Origin: Janthinobacterium sp. CG3
Lineage (GTDB): Bacteria > Pseudomonadota > Gammaproteobacteria > Burkholderiales > Burkholderiaceae_D
NCBI RefSeq assembly: GCF_000344615.1
Contig: NZ_KB467824.1
Location: forward strand, 5,405,125 to 5,469,124
Direction: 5' to 3'
DNA: 64,000 nucleotides
Numbering within the stretch: position 1 is the first letter of the stretch; every line of letters begins with the position of its first letter. This document shows, one piece after another, positions 19,763 through 29,160 of the stretch. Below the pieces are notes generated by a model that worked only from the letters and a program-made list of their open reading frames with translations, was not told where the DNA came from and made no database searches. Made by a program: the position numbers and the translations under genes.

Positions 19763-22700
19763 ATGCAATCGAACGGAGACAAGTTGGACGTGGCGGTGGC
19801 GCTGGCGGACCCGGATTACCGCCTCAGCGACAACCTCAAGCGCGAAAGCGGGCGGGTGTTCCTGACCGGCACCCAGGCGCTGGTGCGCTTGCTGGTGATG
19901 CAAAAAAAGCTGGACGCGGCGAGCGGCCTGAACAGCGCCGGTTTCGTCAGCGGCTACCGCGGCTCGCCGCTGGGCGCGGTCGACCAGGAGATGTGGCGCG
20001 CCAAGAAGCTGTTGCAAGAGCACGGCGTCGAATTCCTGCCGGCCATCAATGAAGACCTGGGCGCGACCGCCGTGCTCGGCTCGCAGCAGGTTGAAAGCGA
20101 CCCGACCCGCAAGGTCGACGGCGTCTTCGCCATGTGGTACGGCAAGGGGCCGGGCGTGGACCGCTCCGGCGACGCCCTCAAGCACGGCAACGCCTACGGC
20201 TCCTCGAAGCACGGCGGCGTGCTGGTGGTGCTGGGCGACGACCACGGTTGCGTGTCCTCGTCGATGCCGCACCAGAGCGAACAGGCGCTGATCGCCTGGA
20301 GCATGCCGGTCATCAACCCGTCGAACATCCAGGAATACCTCGAATTCGGCCTGTACGGCTGGGCGCTGTCGCGCTATTCCGGCAACTGGGTCGGCTTCAA
20401 GGCCATTTCCGAAACCGTCGAGGGCGGCGCCGTCGTCGACCTGCCGGGCATGCCGCAATACCGCCTGCCGGACGACTACGTGTTCCCGGCCGACGGCCTG
20501 GACTACCGCTGGCCCGACCTGCCGAGCCTGAAGATCGAGCAGCGCGTCGCCGAAAAACTCAACGCCGTGCAGGCCTTCGCGCGCGCCAATTCAATCGACC
20601 GCCTGGTGGCGCGGGCGCCCGGCGCCACGCTGGGCATCGTCAGCGCCGGCAAGGCCTACCTCGACTTGCTGGAAGCCTTGCAGCGCATGGGCCTGGACGT
20701 CGAGCGCCTGAACCAGTTCGGCATCCGCCTGTACAAGCCGGGGCTGACCTGGCCGCTGGAGCCGAACCGCCTGGCCGCCTTCGCCGACGGCCTGCGCGAG
20801 ATTTTGGTGGTCGAGGAAAAGGACCCGATCATCGAACAACAGTTGAAAAACCTGTTCTACAACCTGCCGCAGGAAAACCGCCCGCAGGTGCTGGGCAAGG
20901 CCGACACGCGCAACGCGCCGCTGCTGGCGGCGATCGGCGAATTGCGGCCCTCGCGCATCGCCCCGGCGCTGGTGCGCTGGCTGGCGCCGCACCTGCCCGA
21001 GCTGCATTTGCAGCGCTATCTGCCGGACTTTTGCGCCGCCGACCTGCGCGCCGACCCGTCCGGCGCGGTGCGCACGCCGTACTTCTGCTCCGGCTGTCCG
21101 CACAACACCTCGACCAAGGTGCCCGAGGGCAGCACCGCGCTGGCCGGCATCGGCTGCCACTTCATGGCCACCTGGATGGAGCGCGACACCAACAACCTGA
21201 CGCAAATGGGCGGCGAGGGCGTGACCTGGGTCGCGGCCTCGCGCTTCGTCGGCAAGAAGCACGTGTTCCAGAACCTCGGCGACGGCACCTATTTCCACTC
21301 CGGCTTCCTGGCGGTGCGCCAGGCCATCGCCGCGCGCACCAACATTACCTACAAAATCCTCTACAACGACGCCGTCGCCATGACCGGCGGCCAGCCGGTC
21401 GACGGCACCCTGTCGGTGCCGCAAATCGTCCAGCAGGTGCTGACCGAGGGCGCGTTGAAGGTGGTGGTGGTCACCGACGACACCGGCAACTACGACGGCG
21501 TCACGCTGCCGGCCGGCGTCACCCTGCACGAGCGCGCCGAACTCGACCTGGTGCAGCGCCAGTTGCGCGACATCGAGGGCGTCACCGTGCTGGTGTACGA
21601 CCAGACCTGCGCCGCCGAGAAGCGGCGCCGGCGCAAGAAAAACACCGCCACCCACACCGAGTTCCCGGACCCGGCGCGGCGCATGGTGATCAACCCCGAA
21701 GTGTGCGAAGGCTGCGGCGACTGCGGCGTGCAGTCGAACTGCCTGTCGATCCTGCCGCTGGAAACCGAACTGGGCCGCAAGCGGCAGATCGAACAAGCCT
21801 CGTGCAACAAGGACTATTCCTGCGTCGAGGGCTTTTGCCCGAGCTTCGTCTCGGTACTGGGCGGGCAGATGAAAAAACCGGCCGCCGCCAAGCTCGAGCT
21901 GGCCGAGCTGGAGCGCGCGGTCGCGGCCTACGCCGCGCCGCCGCCGGCCGCCTTCCACAAGCCGTTTGAAATCCTGGTGGCCGGCGTCGGCGGCACCGGC
22001 GTCGTCACCATCGGCGCGCTGGTGACGATGGCCGCGCACCTGGAGGGCAAGGGCGCCTCGACGCTGGACTTCATGGGCTTCGCGCAAAAGGGCGGCGCGG
22101 TGATGTCGCATGTGCGCATCGCCGCCTCGCCGGCGGCGCTGAACCAGGTGCGCATCGACCTGCAACAGGCCGACGCCATCCTGGCCTGCGACCTGGTGGT
22201 CGCGTCGATGCCGGACGCGCTGGCGGTGATGCGCCACGGGCATACCCGGGTCGTCGCCAACGAGCGCGAAATCCCCACCGCCGCCTTCACCCGCAACCCG
22301 GACGCCAGCAACGACATGGCCGGCTTGTTCGCCCAGCTGCGGCGGGCCGTCGGCGCCGCCCAGGTCGACGCGCTCGACGCCCAGGACACCGCCACGCGCC
22401 TGCTGGGCGAGCCGATCGCCGCCAACATGCTGATGCTGGGCTACGCCTGGCAGCGCGGGCTGGTGCCGGTCGGCCTGCCGGCGCTGCTGCGGGCGATCGA
22501 GTTGAACAACGTCGCCGTCGAGATGAACAAGAAGGCTTTCACGCTGGGCCGCCTGGCCGCCGCCGACGCCGCCGGCGCCGCGCTGGAACGGCTGACGCCG
22601 GGCCGCGCCAAGGTGATCCAATTCACCGCGCCGGCCTCGCTGGAACAGACCGTGGCCTCGCGCGCCGCGCGCCTGGAGCAATACCAGGACCGCCGCTACG

Positions 22701-23305
22701 CGCAGCGCTACCTGGACGCGGTGGCGCGCGTCGAACAGAAGGAGCGCGCGCTCGACGGCGAAGAGTCGAAGACGCCGCTGGCGAAGGCGGCGGCGCGCTA
22801 CCTGTTCAAGGTGATGGCCTACAAGGACGAGTTCGAGGTGGCGCGCCTGCACGCGGCGCCGGCCTTCCGCGAGCAGCTCGACGCCGCGTTCGGCGGCGAC
22901 TTCAAGCTGGAGTTCCACCTGGCGCCGCCGCTGCTGGCGCGCAAAAAGCCGGGTTCGGAGGTGCCGCGCAAGATCCGCGTCGGCGCCTGGGTGCTGCCGC
23001 TGTTGCGCGCGCTGGCGCCGCTGAAGGTGTTGCGCGGCACGCCGCTCGACGTCTTCGGTTACAGCGCCGAGCGGCGCCGCGAGCGCGCGCTGCGCGACGG
23101 CTACTTCGCCCTGGTCGACGAAATCTGCGCCACGCTGTGCGGCGACAACCGCGCCGTCCTGCTGAAACTGGCGCAACTGCCGGAGCAGGTGCGCGGCTAC
23201 GGCCACGTCAAGCTGGCGCACCTGGCCAAGGTCGACGCCGAGGCGCTGCGCCTGCGCGCCGAACTGGCGACATTGGCGGCGGCGCCGTCGCGCCAGGCCG
23301 CTTGA
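19763..23305 (+). CDS. Indolepyruvate ferredoxin oxidoreductase, fused subunits
   Basis: A 1180-residue fused 2-oxoacid:ferredoxin oxidoreductase that decarboxylates aryl pyruvates (from Phe, Tyr, Trp) to acyl-CoA with ferredoxin as acceptor. The N-terminal pyrimidine-binding part carries GFVSGYRGSPLGAVDQEMW. The TPP-binding part (residues 430-610) has GIGCHFMATWMERDT and LGDGTYFHSG. Cys clusters CEGCGDCGVQSNC and CNKDYSCVEGFC should hold Fe-S centres. The C-terminal gamma domain begins near residue 736 (VAGVGGTGVVTIG). Length and order match the single-chain form found in beta- and alphaproteobacteria. AAAGGG precedes the start. Confidence 0.93.
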   Translation: MQSNGDKLDVAVALADPDYRLSDNLKRESGRVFLTGTQALVRLLVMQKKLDAASGLNSAGFVSGYRGSPLGAVDQEMWRAKKLLQEHGVEFLPAINEDLGATAVLGSQQVESDPTRKVDGVFAMWYGKGPGVDRSGDALKHGNAYGSSKHGGVLVVLGDDHGCVSSSMPHQSEQALIAWSMPVINPSNIQEYLEFGLYGWALSRYSGNWVGFKAISETVEGGAVVDLPGMPQYRLPDDYVFPADGLDYRWPDLPSLKIEQRVAEKLNAVQAFARANSIDRLVARAPGATLGIVSAGKAYLDLLEALQRMGLDVERLNQFGIRLYKPGLTWPLEPNRLAAFADGLREILVVEEKDPIIEQQLKNLFYNLPQENRPQVLGKADTRNAPLLAAIGELRPSRIAPALVRWLAPHLPELHLQRYLPDFCAADLRADPSGAVRTPYFCSGCPHNTSTKVPEGSTALAGIGCHFMATWMERDTNNLTQMGGEGVTWVAASRFVGKKHVFQNLGDGTYFHSGFLAVRQAIAARTNITYKILYNDAVAMTGGQPVDGTLSVPQIVQQVLTEGALKVVVVTDDTGNYDGVTLPAGVTLHERAELDLVQRQLRDIEGVTVLVYDQTCAAEKRRRRKKNTATHTEFPDPARRMVINPEVCEGCGDCGVQSNCLSILPLETELGRKRQIEQASCNKDYSCVEGFCPSFVSVLGGQMKKPAAAKLELAELERAVAAYAAPPPAAFHKPFEILVAGVGGTGVVTIGALVTMAAHLEGKGASTLDFMGFAQKGGAVMSHVRIAASPAALNQVRIDLQQADAILACDLVVASMPDALAVMRHGHTRVVANEREIPTAAFTRNPDASNDMAGLFAQLRRAVGAAQVDALDAQDTATRLLGEPIAANMLMLGYAWQRGLVPVGLPALLRAIELNNVAVEMNKKAFTLGRLAAADAAGAALERLTPGRAKVIQFTAPASLEQTVASRAARLEQYQDRRYAQRYLDAVARVEQKERALDGEESKTPLAKAAARYLFKVMAYKDEFEVARLHAAPAFREQLDAAFGGDFKLEFHLAPPLLARKKPGSEVPRKIRVGAWVLPLLRALAPLKVLRGTPLDVFGYSAERRRERALRDGYFALVDEICATLCGDNRAVLLKLAQLPEQVRGYGHVKLAHLAKVDAEALRLRAELATLAAAPSRQAA

Positions 23306-23616
23306 ACCATGGCCGCGCCCGCCATCTTGGCGGGCGCGGCGGCGCCCAAAACCCACCAAGGGAAAAGAGCCGGTGTCGGACCCCGAGGGGCCGACTCCGG
23401 GGTCGGGTTGCGCCCTTGGTTTTATTTGTTTTATCGCCGCCCGTTAGTTCTTCCAGTCTACCCCCGCGCCGCCGCCGCTAGTTCTTCCGGCCGCCACCCT
23501 AGCCATTTTGATTCTCCCAAACGGTCCCCTCTGGCCAATGGTGCGTGCTTGCTCCCAGGCATAAGCTTTGTCTGCTGTGAACGCCCCCATTTTTGATGCC
23601 GATTGGAGAACTACCG
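23306..23616. other. Intergenic region upstream of nosZ
   Basis: A 311-base gap that holds repeat copy A (23355-23420) and then a less structured stretch leading to nosZ. A half FNR/NNR-type site TTGAT is at 23508-23512 but its partner half is poor. No clear promoter or gene is visible. Confidence 0.5.
23355..23420. repeat. GC-rich palindromic repeat, copy A
   Basis: Outer arms ACCAAGGG and CCCTTGGT enclose nested GGACCCCGAGGGG and CCGGGGTCGG segments that can fold into a long hairpin. Read in reverse complement it aligns with copy C at 31463-31510, sharing ACCAAGGGCG, ACCC, GTCGG and CGGGGTC-type blocks. Confidence 0.6.
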
Positions 23617-25566
23617 ATGGATGCCGTGCCCAAAAAACCGAACGCCGACGACGCTGTGCCGCAGCAACCGAACCGCCGCAATTTCCTCGGCAAGAGCGCC
23701 TTGCTGGGCCTGACCGGCGCCGGGCTGACGCTGGGCCTGGCCGGCTGCAAGGACGAGGACGCGCCCGCCAAGGCCGCCGGTGGACCCGCCGCGGCGGCCG
23801 CTTCGCCGCAGGCGCTCGGCCACGAGGTCGCGCCGGGCCAGCTCGACGACTATTACCATTTCTCCAGCGGCGGCCACTCCGGCGAGGCGCGCATCATGGG
23901 CGTGCCCTCCGGGCGCACGCTGCGCCGCATCCCGGTGTTCAACATCGACCCGATGGTCGGCTGGGGCATCACCAACGAGTCGAAGGCGATCATGGGCACC
24001 AAGGCCGATGGCAGCCTGAAGTACACCACCGGCGACACCCACCATGTCCACGGCAGTTACAAGGACGGCAGCTACGACGGCCGCTGGCTGTTCATCAACG
24101 ACAAGATCCATTCGCGCATCGCGCGCATCCGCATGGACACGATGGAGTGCGACAAGATCACCGAGTTGCCGAACGTGATGGGCTTCCACGGCATTTTCCC
24201 CGACAAGTGCGATCCGCTCGACGCCAAGATCAATTACACCACGCGCGTGTTCTGCGGTTCCGAGTTCCACATCCCGCTGCCAAACGACGGCCGCGACCTG
24301 GACGACCCGAGCAAGTGGGGCTGTCTGTTTAGCTGCGTCGACGCCGCCACGATGGAGGTGCGCTGGCAGGTGCGGGTGGACGGCAATATGGATCTGGTCG
24401 CCACCTCGTACGACGGCAAACTGGCCGCGTCGAACCAGTACAACGTCGAGGGCGCGGCCGACTTGGCCGGCATGATGGCCGCCGAGCGCGACGCCTGCGT
24501 GTTCTTCGACGTCGCCCGGGTCGAGCGGATGGTCAAGGACGGCAAGTTCAGCACCATCGGCACCTCGAAGGTGCCGGTGGTCGACGGCCGCAAGGCCGCC
24601 AACGCCGACCCGAAAACCGCGGTCACCTGCTATGTGCCGGTCGGCAAGAATCCGCACGGCGTCAACGCCTCGCCGGACGGCAAGTATTTCGTCTGCGCCG
24701 GCAAGCTGTCGCCGACCGCCACCGTGATCGAGCTGGCGCTGGTGCAGAAATGGTTCGCCGGCGAACTCAAGGACGAGCGCGCCGCCGTCGTGGCCGAGCC
24801 GGAAATCGGCCTCGGTCCGCTGCACACCGGTTTCGACGGCAAGGGCAACGCCTATACCTCGCTGTTCCTCGACAGCCAGGTCGTCAAGTGGAACGTCGCC
24901 GCCGCCATCGCCCACTTCAAGGGCGACAAGAAGGCCAAGGTCGTAATCGACCGGATGGACGTGCATTACCAGCCCGGCCACGGTTATTCGTCGATGGGCG
25001 AAACCAAGGAGGCGGACGGCAAGTACTTCAACTCGGGCAACAAGTTCTCCAAGGACCGCTTCCTGCCGGTCGGCCCGCTGCACGCCGAGACCGAGCAGCT
25101 GATCAACATCAGCGGCGAGAAGATGGTGATGATCGCCGACCACACCGCGTATCCGGAGCCGCACGACGGCATCATCGTGCGCCGCGACGTCGTCAAGACG
25201 CGCCAGATCTACAACATGGACGACTTCCCGAACGCGGTCAAGACGCCGGCCGATTCGCGCATCGAACGCAAGGGCAACAAGGTGTTCGTCTACATGATGT
25301 CGCAGGCGCCGTCGTTCAGCATGCCGGTGATCAAGGTGAAGAAGGGCGACGAGGTGACCATCACCCTGACCAACCACGACAAGGTGGAAGACTTGACGCA
25401 CGGCTGCGCGATTCCGACCTTCAACGTCAACTTCATCGTCAACCCGCAGGAAACCAAGTCGGTCACGTTCAAGGCCGACCACGCCGGCGCCTTCTGGGTG
25501 TATTGCACCCACTTCTGCCACGCGCTGCATTTGGAAATGCGCAGCCGCCTGCTGGTCGAGGGCTGA
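23617..25566 (+). CDS. nosZ: Nitrous-oxide reductase NosZ (Tat-exported, clade I type)
   Basis: Periplasmic copper enzyme reducing N2O to N2; 649 residues. The Tat signal is visible as NRRNFLGKSALLGLTGAG, typical of clade I. A seven-bladed propeller carries the CuZ histidines (DTHHVHG near residue 140, HPHGVN-type NPHGVNASPDGKYF, and HTGFDGKGNAYT). The C-terminal cupredoxin domain holds CuA ligands in YCTHFCHALHLEM; the residue between the two Cys that is normally Trp is His here. ATG 23617 has GGAGAA upstream; the in-frame ATG 23596 would add seven residues. It leads the nos cluster. Confidence 0.96.
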   Translation: MDAVPKKPNADDAVPQQPNRRNFLGKSALLGLTGAGLTLGLAGCKDEDAPAKAAGGPAAAAASPQALGHEVAPGQLDDYYHFSSGGHSGEARIMGVPSGRTLRRIPVFNIDPMVGWGITNESKAIMGTKADGSLKYTTGDTHHVHGSYKDGSYDGRWLFINDKIHSRIARIRMDTMECDKITELPNVMGFHGIFPDKCDPLDAKINYTTRVFCGSEFHIPLPNDGRDLDDPSKWGCLFSCVDAATMEVRWQVRVDGNMDLVATSYDGKLAASNQYNVEGAADLAGMMAAERDACVFFDVARVERMVKDGKFSTIGTSKVPVVDGRKAANADPKTAVTCYVPVGKNPHGVNASPDGKYFVCAGKLSPTATVIELALVQKWFAGELKDERAAVVAEPEIGLGPLHTGFDGKGNAYTSLFLDSQVVKWNVAAAIAHFKGDKKAKVVIDRMDVHYQPGHGYSSMGETKEADGKYFNSGNKFSKDRFLPVGPLHAETEQLINISGEKMVMIADHTAYPEPHDGIIVRRDVVKTRQIYNMDDFPNAVKTPADSRIERKGNKVFVYMMSQAPSFSMPVIKVKKGDEVTITLTNHDKVEDLTHGCAIPTFNVNFIVNPQETKSVTFKADHAGAFWVYCTHFCHALHLEMRSRLLVEG

Positions 25567-25576
25567 TGGTGTATCG

Positions 25577-25600
25577 CCGCGGGGGTCTGACCCCGGCTTG
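25577..25600. repeat. GC-rich palindromic repeat, copy B
   Basis: A perfect palindrome GGGGTC-T-GACCCC at 25582-25594 with CCGGC following, in the 85-base gap between nosZ and nosR. The block GGGTCTGxCCCCGGC matches the end of copy C, showing that these are members of one interspersed family. Confidence 0.55.
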
Positions 25601-25651
25601 TTGCCGGTGGTTTTTTTTTGACGTTCGCGGCGCCTTCACGGTGTTCCCCAT

Positions 25652-27883
25652 ATGACTTCTATCGCCGACCTATCGCGCCGCCTGCCGCAGCTGTTTCGCG
25701 CGGCGCCGCTGCTGCTGCTGGCCTTCGCGCTGTTCGCGCCGCCCGCCGGCGCCACCGTGTACGACGCCGAGCTGTCCGCGCAATTGCTGCGCGGCGAGGA
25801 CCTGTGCGCCGCCGCGCCCTGCCGCGACGTGATGCCGGCCGCCCGGCAATTCTCCAAGCGCAAGGGGGCGCCGACCTATGTCGACGCCTTCGCCGTCGAA
25901 AACGGCAAGCCGCGCCTGGTCGGCTATGTGTTCCTGTCGACCGACGTGGTCGACATTCCCGCCTATTCCGGCAAGCCGGTGGTGACTTTGATCGGCATGG
26001 ACACCGGCGGCGTCATCACCGGCGTGCGCGTGCTCAAGCATTCCGAACCGATCCTGCTGGCCGGCATACCCGAGTCGGCGCTGCTGAAGTTCATCGCCCA
26101 GTATGTCGGCAAGCGCGCCGACGCCAAGCTGGTGATCGGCCGCGGCCAGGACGAGCAGGGCGCCGTCGGCCTGGACGCCATCAGCGGCGCCACCGTCACC
26201 GTGATCGCCGAAAACCAGGTTATTTCGCGCAGCGCCTACGAGATCGGCCGCCAGGTCGGTATCATTAAGAGCACGCCGCGGCCGCCGGCCCGCTTTACCG
26301 CCGTCAAGGGCGCGTTGGACTGGGCCGCGATGCTCAAGGAGGGCAGCGTGCAGCGCCTGCTCATTTCGGCCGACGAGGCCGGCGCGGCCGACCGTTCGCG
26401 CCCGTATATGGATGCGTATTTCGGCTACCTGAACGCGCCGGCGCTGGGCGCCAGCCTGCTCGGCGAGCACGGCTACGCGCGCCTGATGGCCGATTTGAAG
26501 CCAGACGAGCACGCGATCTTCATCGTCGCCAACGGCCAGGAGTCGTTCAAGGGTTCGGGCTTCGTGCGCGGCGGCATCTACGACCGCGTGCAGGTGCGCC
26601 AGGACCCCGTGACGTTCACCTTCCGCGACACCGACTACCTGAATCTGTACCATCTGCAGCCGGCCGACGTGCCGGGTTTCAAGGAGTCGGCGATTTTCAT
26701 CGTCCGCTCGGCCAACTTCAATCCGGCCTGGCCGTGGCAGTTGACGGTGCTGGCCAACAAGGCCGACCAGCAAAGCGGCGGCAAGACCTTCGTCCATTTC
26801 GACCGGGAATTCTGGCTGCCGGCGCGCTATCTGGAGGGTGGCCGGCCGCACGTGGAGCGGCCGCGGCCGGCGTGGAAGGCGATCTGGAGCGCGCGCAAGG
26901 TCGAGATCGGGCTGTTCGCGCTGCTGCTGGCGTTCACCGCCGTGTGGTATGCCCGCCGCGACGCGCTGGTGCGCCGTTCCACCCGTAAAAGCAAGCCGTG
27001 GATCAGCGTGCCGCGGCATGTGCTGTGGCTCGCCAGCGTCGGCTTCCTCGGCTTTTACCTGAAGGCGCAGCCCAGCATCACCCAGGTGATGACGTGGTTC
27101 CATTCGCTGATCAACCAGTGGAAATGGGAGCTGTTCCTGTCGGACCCGTTCATCTTCGTTTTCTGGTGGTTCATCATCATCACCGTGCTGGTGTGGGGCC
27201 GCGGGGTGTTCTGCGGCTGGTTGTGCCCGTTCGGTTCGCTGCAGCAGCTGGCGCTGAGCGCCGGCAAACGGCTGGGCTTGAAGCGCTTCCAGAAGCTGCT
27301 GCCCAAGCCGCTGCACGACAAGCTGCGCTGGCTCAAGTACGGTATCTTCCTGGGCCTGCTCGGGGTGTCGTTCTTTTCAATGGAAACGGCCGAGAAGCTG
27401 GCCGAGATCGAGCCGTTCAAGACCACTTTCCTGGTCGGCGTGTGGAACCGCACCTGGCCGTTCTGGCTGTTTATCGGCGCCATCCTGGGCTGGTCCTTCT
27501 TCAGCGAGCGGCCGTACTGCAAGTACCTTTGCCCGCTCGGCGCCGGCTTGGCGATTCCGGGCAAGTTCCGCCTGTTCGGCCTCAAGCGCAAGGCCGAGTG
27601 CCAGAGCTGCCACGCCTGCGCCGCCGGCTGCGGTTCGCACGCCATCGACGCCGCCGGCAAGATCGACCAGATGGAGTGCATGGCCTGCCTCGATTGCATG
27701 GTGATGTATTACGACGACCACGCCTGCCCGCCGCTGGTGAAGGAGCGCAAGGTGCGCGAGAAGGCCGGCCAGCCGCTGACGGCGATCAACGCCGGCGGCT
27801 ATTTCATCCCGCTCGAACGGGTCCGTGGCGCGCTGTCGGACAAGGTCGCCGCGCTGGCCGCCAAGCCGGCGCCGGAGGAGTAA
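25652..27883 (+). CDS. nosR: Nitrous-oxide reduction regulator / electron donor NosR
   Basis: A 743-residue polytopic membrane flavoprotein needed for nosZ expression and for electron supply to NosZ. After a signal segment (residues 10-33) lies a periplasmic FMN-binding domain with GAT-type motif LDAISGATVTVIAENQV (near residue 178). Membrane helices begin near residue 415. CxxxCP motifs CGWLCPFG (about 520) and CKYLCPLG (about 626) precede two ferredoxin-like [4Fe-4S] sets, CQSCHACAAGC and CMACLDC. All cofactor motifs are intact. It follows nosZ by 85 bases, with a repeat in the gap. Confidence 0.95.
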   Translation: MTSIADLSRRLPQLFRAAPLLLLAFALFAPPAGATVYDAELSAQLLRGEDLCAAAPCRDVMPAARQFSKRKGAPTYVDAFAVENGKPRLVGYVFLSTDVVDIPAYSGKPVVTLIGMDTGGVITGVRVLKHSEPILLAGIPESALLKFIAQYVGKRADAKLVIGRGQDEQGAVGLDAISGATVTVIAENQVISRSAYEIGRQVGIIKSTPRPPARFTAVKGALDWAAMLKEGSVQRLLISADEAGAADRSRPYMDAYFGYLNAPALGASLLGEHGYARLMADLKPDEHAIFIVANGQESFKGSGFVRGGIYDRVQVRQDPVTFTFRDTDYLNLYHLQPADVPGFKESAIFIVRSANFNPAWPWQLTVLANKADQQSGGKTFVHFDREFWLPARYLEGGRPHVERPRPAWKAIWSARKVEIGLFALLLAFTAVWYARRDALVRRSTRKSKPWISVPRHVLWLASVGFLGFYLKAQPSITQVMTWFHSLINQWKWELFLSDPFIFVFWWFIIITVLVWGRGVFCGWLCPFGSLQQLALSAGKRLGLKRFQKLLPKPLHDKLRWLKYGIFLGLLGVSFFSMETAEKLAEIEPFKTTFLVGVWNRTWPFWLFIGAILGWSFFSERPYCKYLCPLGAGLAIPGKFRLFGLKRKAECQSCHACAAGCGSHAIDAAGKIDQMECMACLDCMVMYYDDHACPPLVKERKVREKAGQPLTAINAGGYFIPLERVRGALSDKVAALAAKPAPEE

Positions 27884-27885
27884 TC

Positions 27886-29160
27886 GTGCCCTCGACCGTG
27901 CGCCTTTGCCGTGTTCTCGCCGCCGTGCTGGCCTTGTGGCTTGGCGCCGGCGCCGGCGCCGGCGCCGCCGTCCTGTTGGTCAAGCCCGGCGGGTCGATCG
28001 CCGCGGCCATCGCGGCGGCGCGGCCGGGCGACACGGTGCGGGTGGCGCGCGGCGTCTACGCCGGGCATTTGTTGATCGACAAGGCGCTGACGCTGGAGGG
28101 GCTGGAGCGGCCCACCATCAGCGGGCGGGGCAGCGGCGACGTGATCCGCGTGCGCGCGGCCGACGTCAGCATCCGCGGCTTCGTCATCCGCGACAGCGGC
28201 AGCGACCTGGGCGCGCAGAACGCCGGCGTGTATGTCGAGCCGGGTTCGGACCGCGCGCTGGTGCGCGACTGCGCGCTGGTCTACAACCTGTTCGGCGTGT
28301 GGCTGGAAAACCTGAAGGACGCCCGGGTGGTCGGCAACACCATCACCGGCAAGCGCGACCTGTTGTCGGCGGCGCGCGGCAACGGCATCCAGGTGTTCAA
28401 CACCAGCGGCGCGCAAATCCTCGACAACAACATCAGTTTCACGCGCGACGGCATTTATGTCGACCTGTCGAAGCACGCTCTGTTCCGCGGCAACAAGATC
28501 CACCATCTGCGCTACGGCACCCACTATATGAACACCGACCATAGCGTGTGGGAATACAACGAGTCGTATCTGAACCGCGGCGGGCTGGCGCTGATGGAGG
28601 TGCGCAATCTGACGGTGCGCCACAACGTCGCCTGGGGCAATAGCGACCACGGCATCATGCTGCGCACCATCCAGGATTCGCTGATCGAGCACAACGTGGT
28701 GTCGGGCAACGGCCGCGGCTTTTTCATCTACGACGCCGAGTACAACGTGGTGCGGCGCAACCTGGTCATCGACAACCGCGTCGGCGTGCACCTGACGGCC
28801 GGCTCCGCCAACAACCAGGTCGACGGCAACGACTTCATCGGCAACCGCGAGCAGATCAAGTACGTCGCCGCGCGCGACGTCGAGTGGGGCCGCGAGCAGG
28901 GCAATTACTGGGGCAATTACAGCGGCTGGGACCAGGACGGCGACGGCCGCGGCGACGTCGCCTACGAGGCCAACGACGTGGTCGACCGGCTGCATTGGCA
29001 ATACCCGCTGGTGAAGCTGCTGCTGAGCAGCCCGTCGGTGCAGAGCCTGCGCTTCGTGGCGCGCCAGTTTCCGCTGCTGCGCGCGCCCAGCATCGTCGAC
29101 AAGCACCCGCGCATGCAACCTTTATATACGGATTGGAAACGCTGGAATGAGAAACGCTGA
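27886..29160 (+). CDS. nosD: Periplasmic copper-site maturation protein NosD
   Basis: A 424-residue periplasmic right-handed beta-helix protein that works with the NosFY transporter to assemble the CuZ centre of NosZ. The signal peptide covers residues 1-26. Repeated CASH/NosD beta-helix rungs are visible, such as VVGNTITGKRD, ILDNNISFTRDGIYVD, LFRGNKIHHLRYG, LIEHNVVSGNGRGFF and VVRRNLVIDNRVGVHL. The GTG start three bases after the nosR stop is supported by GGAGGAG. It overlaps nosF by 14 bases. Confidence 0.95.
   Translation: MPSTVRLCRVLAAVLALWLGAGAGAGAAVLLVKPGGSIAAAIAAARPGDTVRVARGVYAGHLLIDKALTLEGLERPTISGRGSGDVIRVRAADVSIRGFVIRDSGSDLGAQNAGVYVEPGSDRALVRDCALVYNLFGVWLENLKDARVVGNTITGKRDLLSAARGNGIQVFNTSGAQILDNNISFTRDGIYVDLSKHALFRGNKIHHLRYGTHYMNTDHSVWEYNESYLNRGGLALMEVRNLTVRHNVAWGNSDHGIMLRTIQDSLIEHNVVSGNGRGFFIYDAEYNVVRRNLVIDNRVGVHLTAGSANNQVDGNDFIGNREQIKYVAARDVEWGREQGNYWGNYSGWDQDGDGRGDVAYEANDVVDRLHWQYPLVKLLLSSPSVQSLRFVARQFPLLRAPSIVDKHPRMQPLYTDWKRWNEKR

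Noticed and set aside
20591..23359. A 922-codon minus-strand open frame
   Set aside because: Antisense shadow of the indolepyruvate oxidoreductase gene, which has clear catalytic motifs.
23508..23521. FNR/NNR-type site before nosZ
   Set aside because: Only the left half TTGAT matches; the right half CCAAA differs from ATCAA at three positions.
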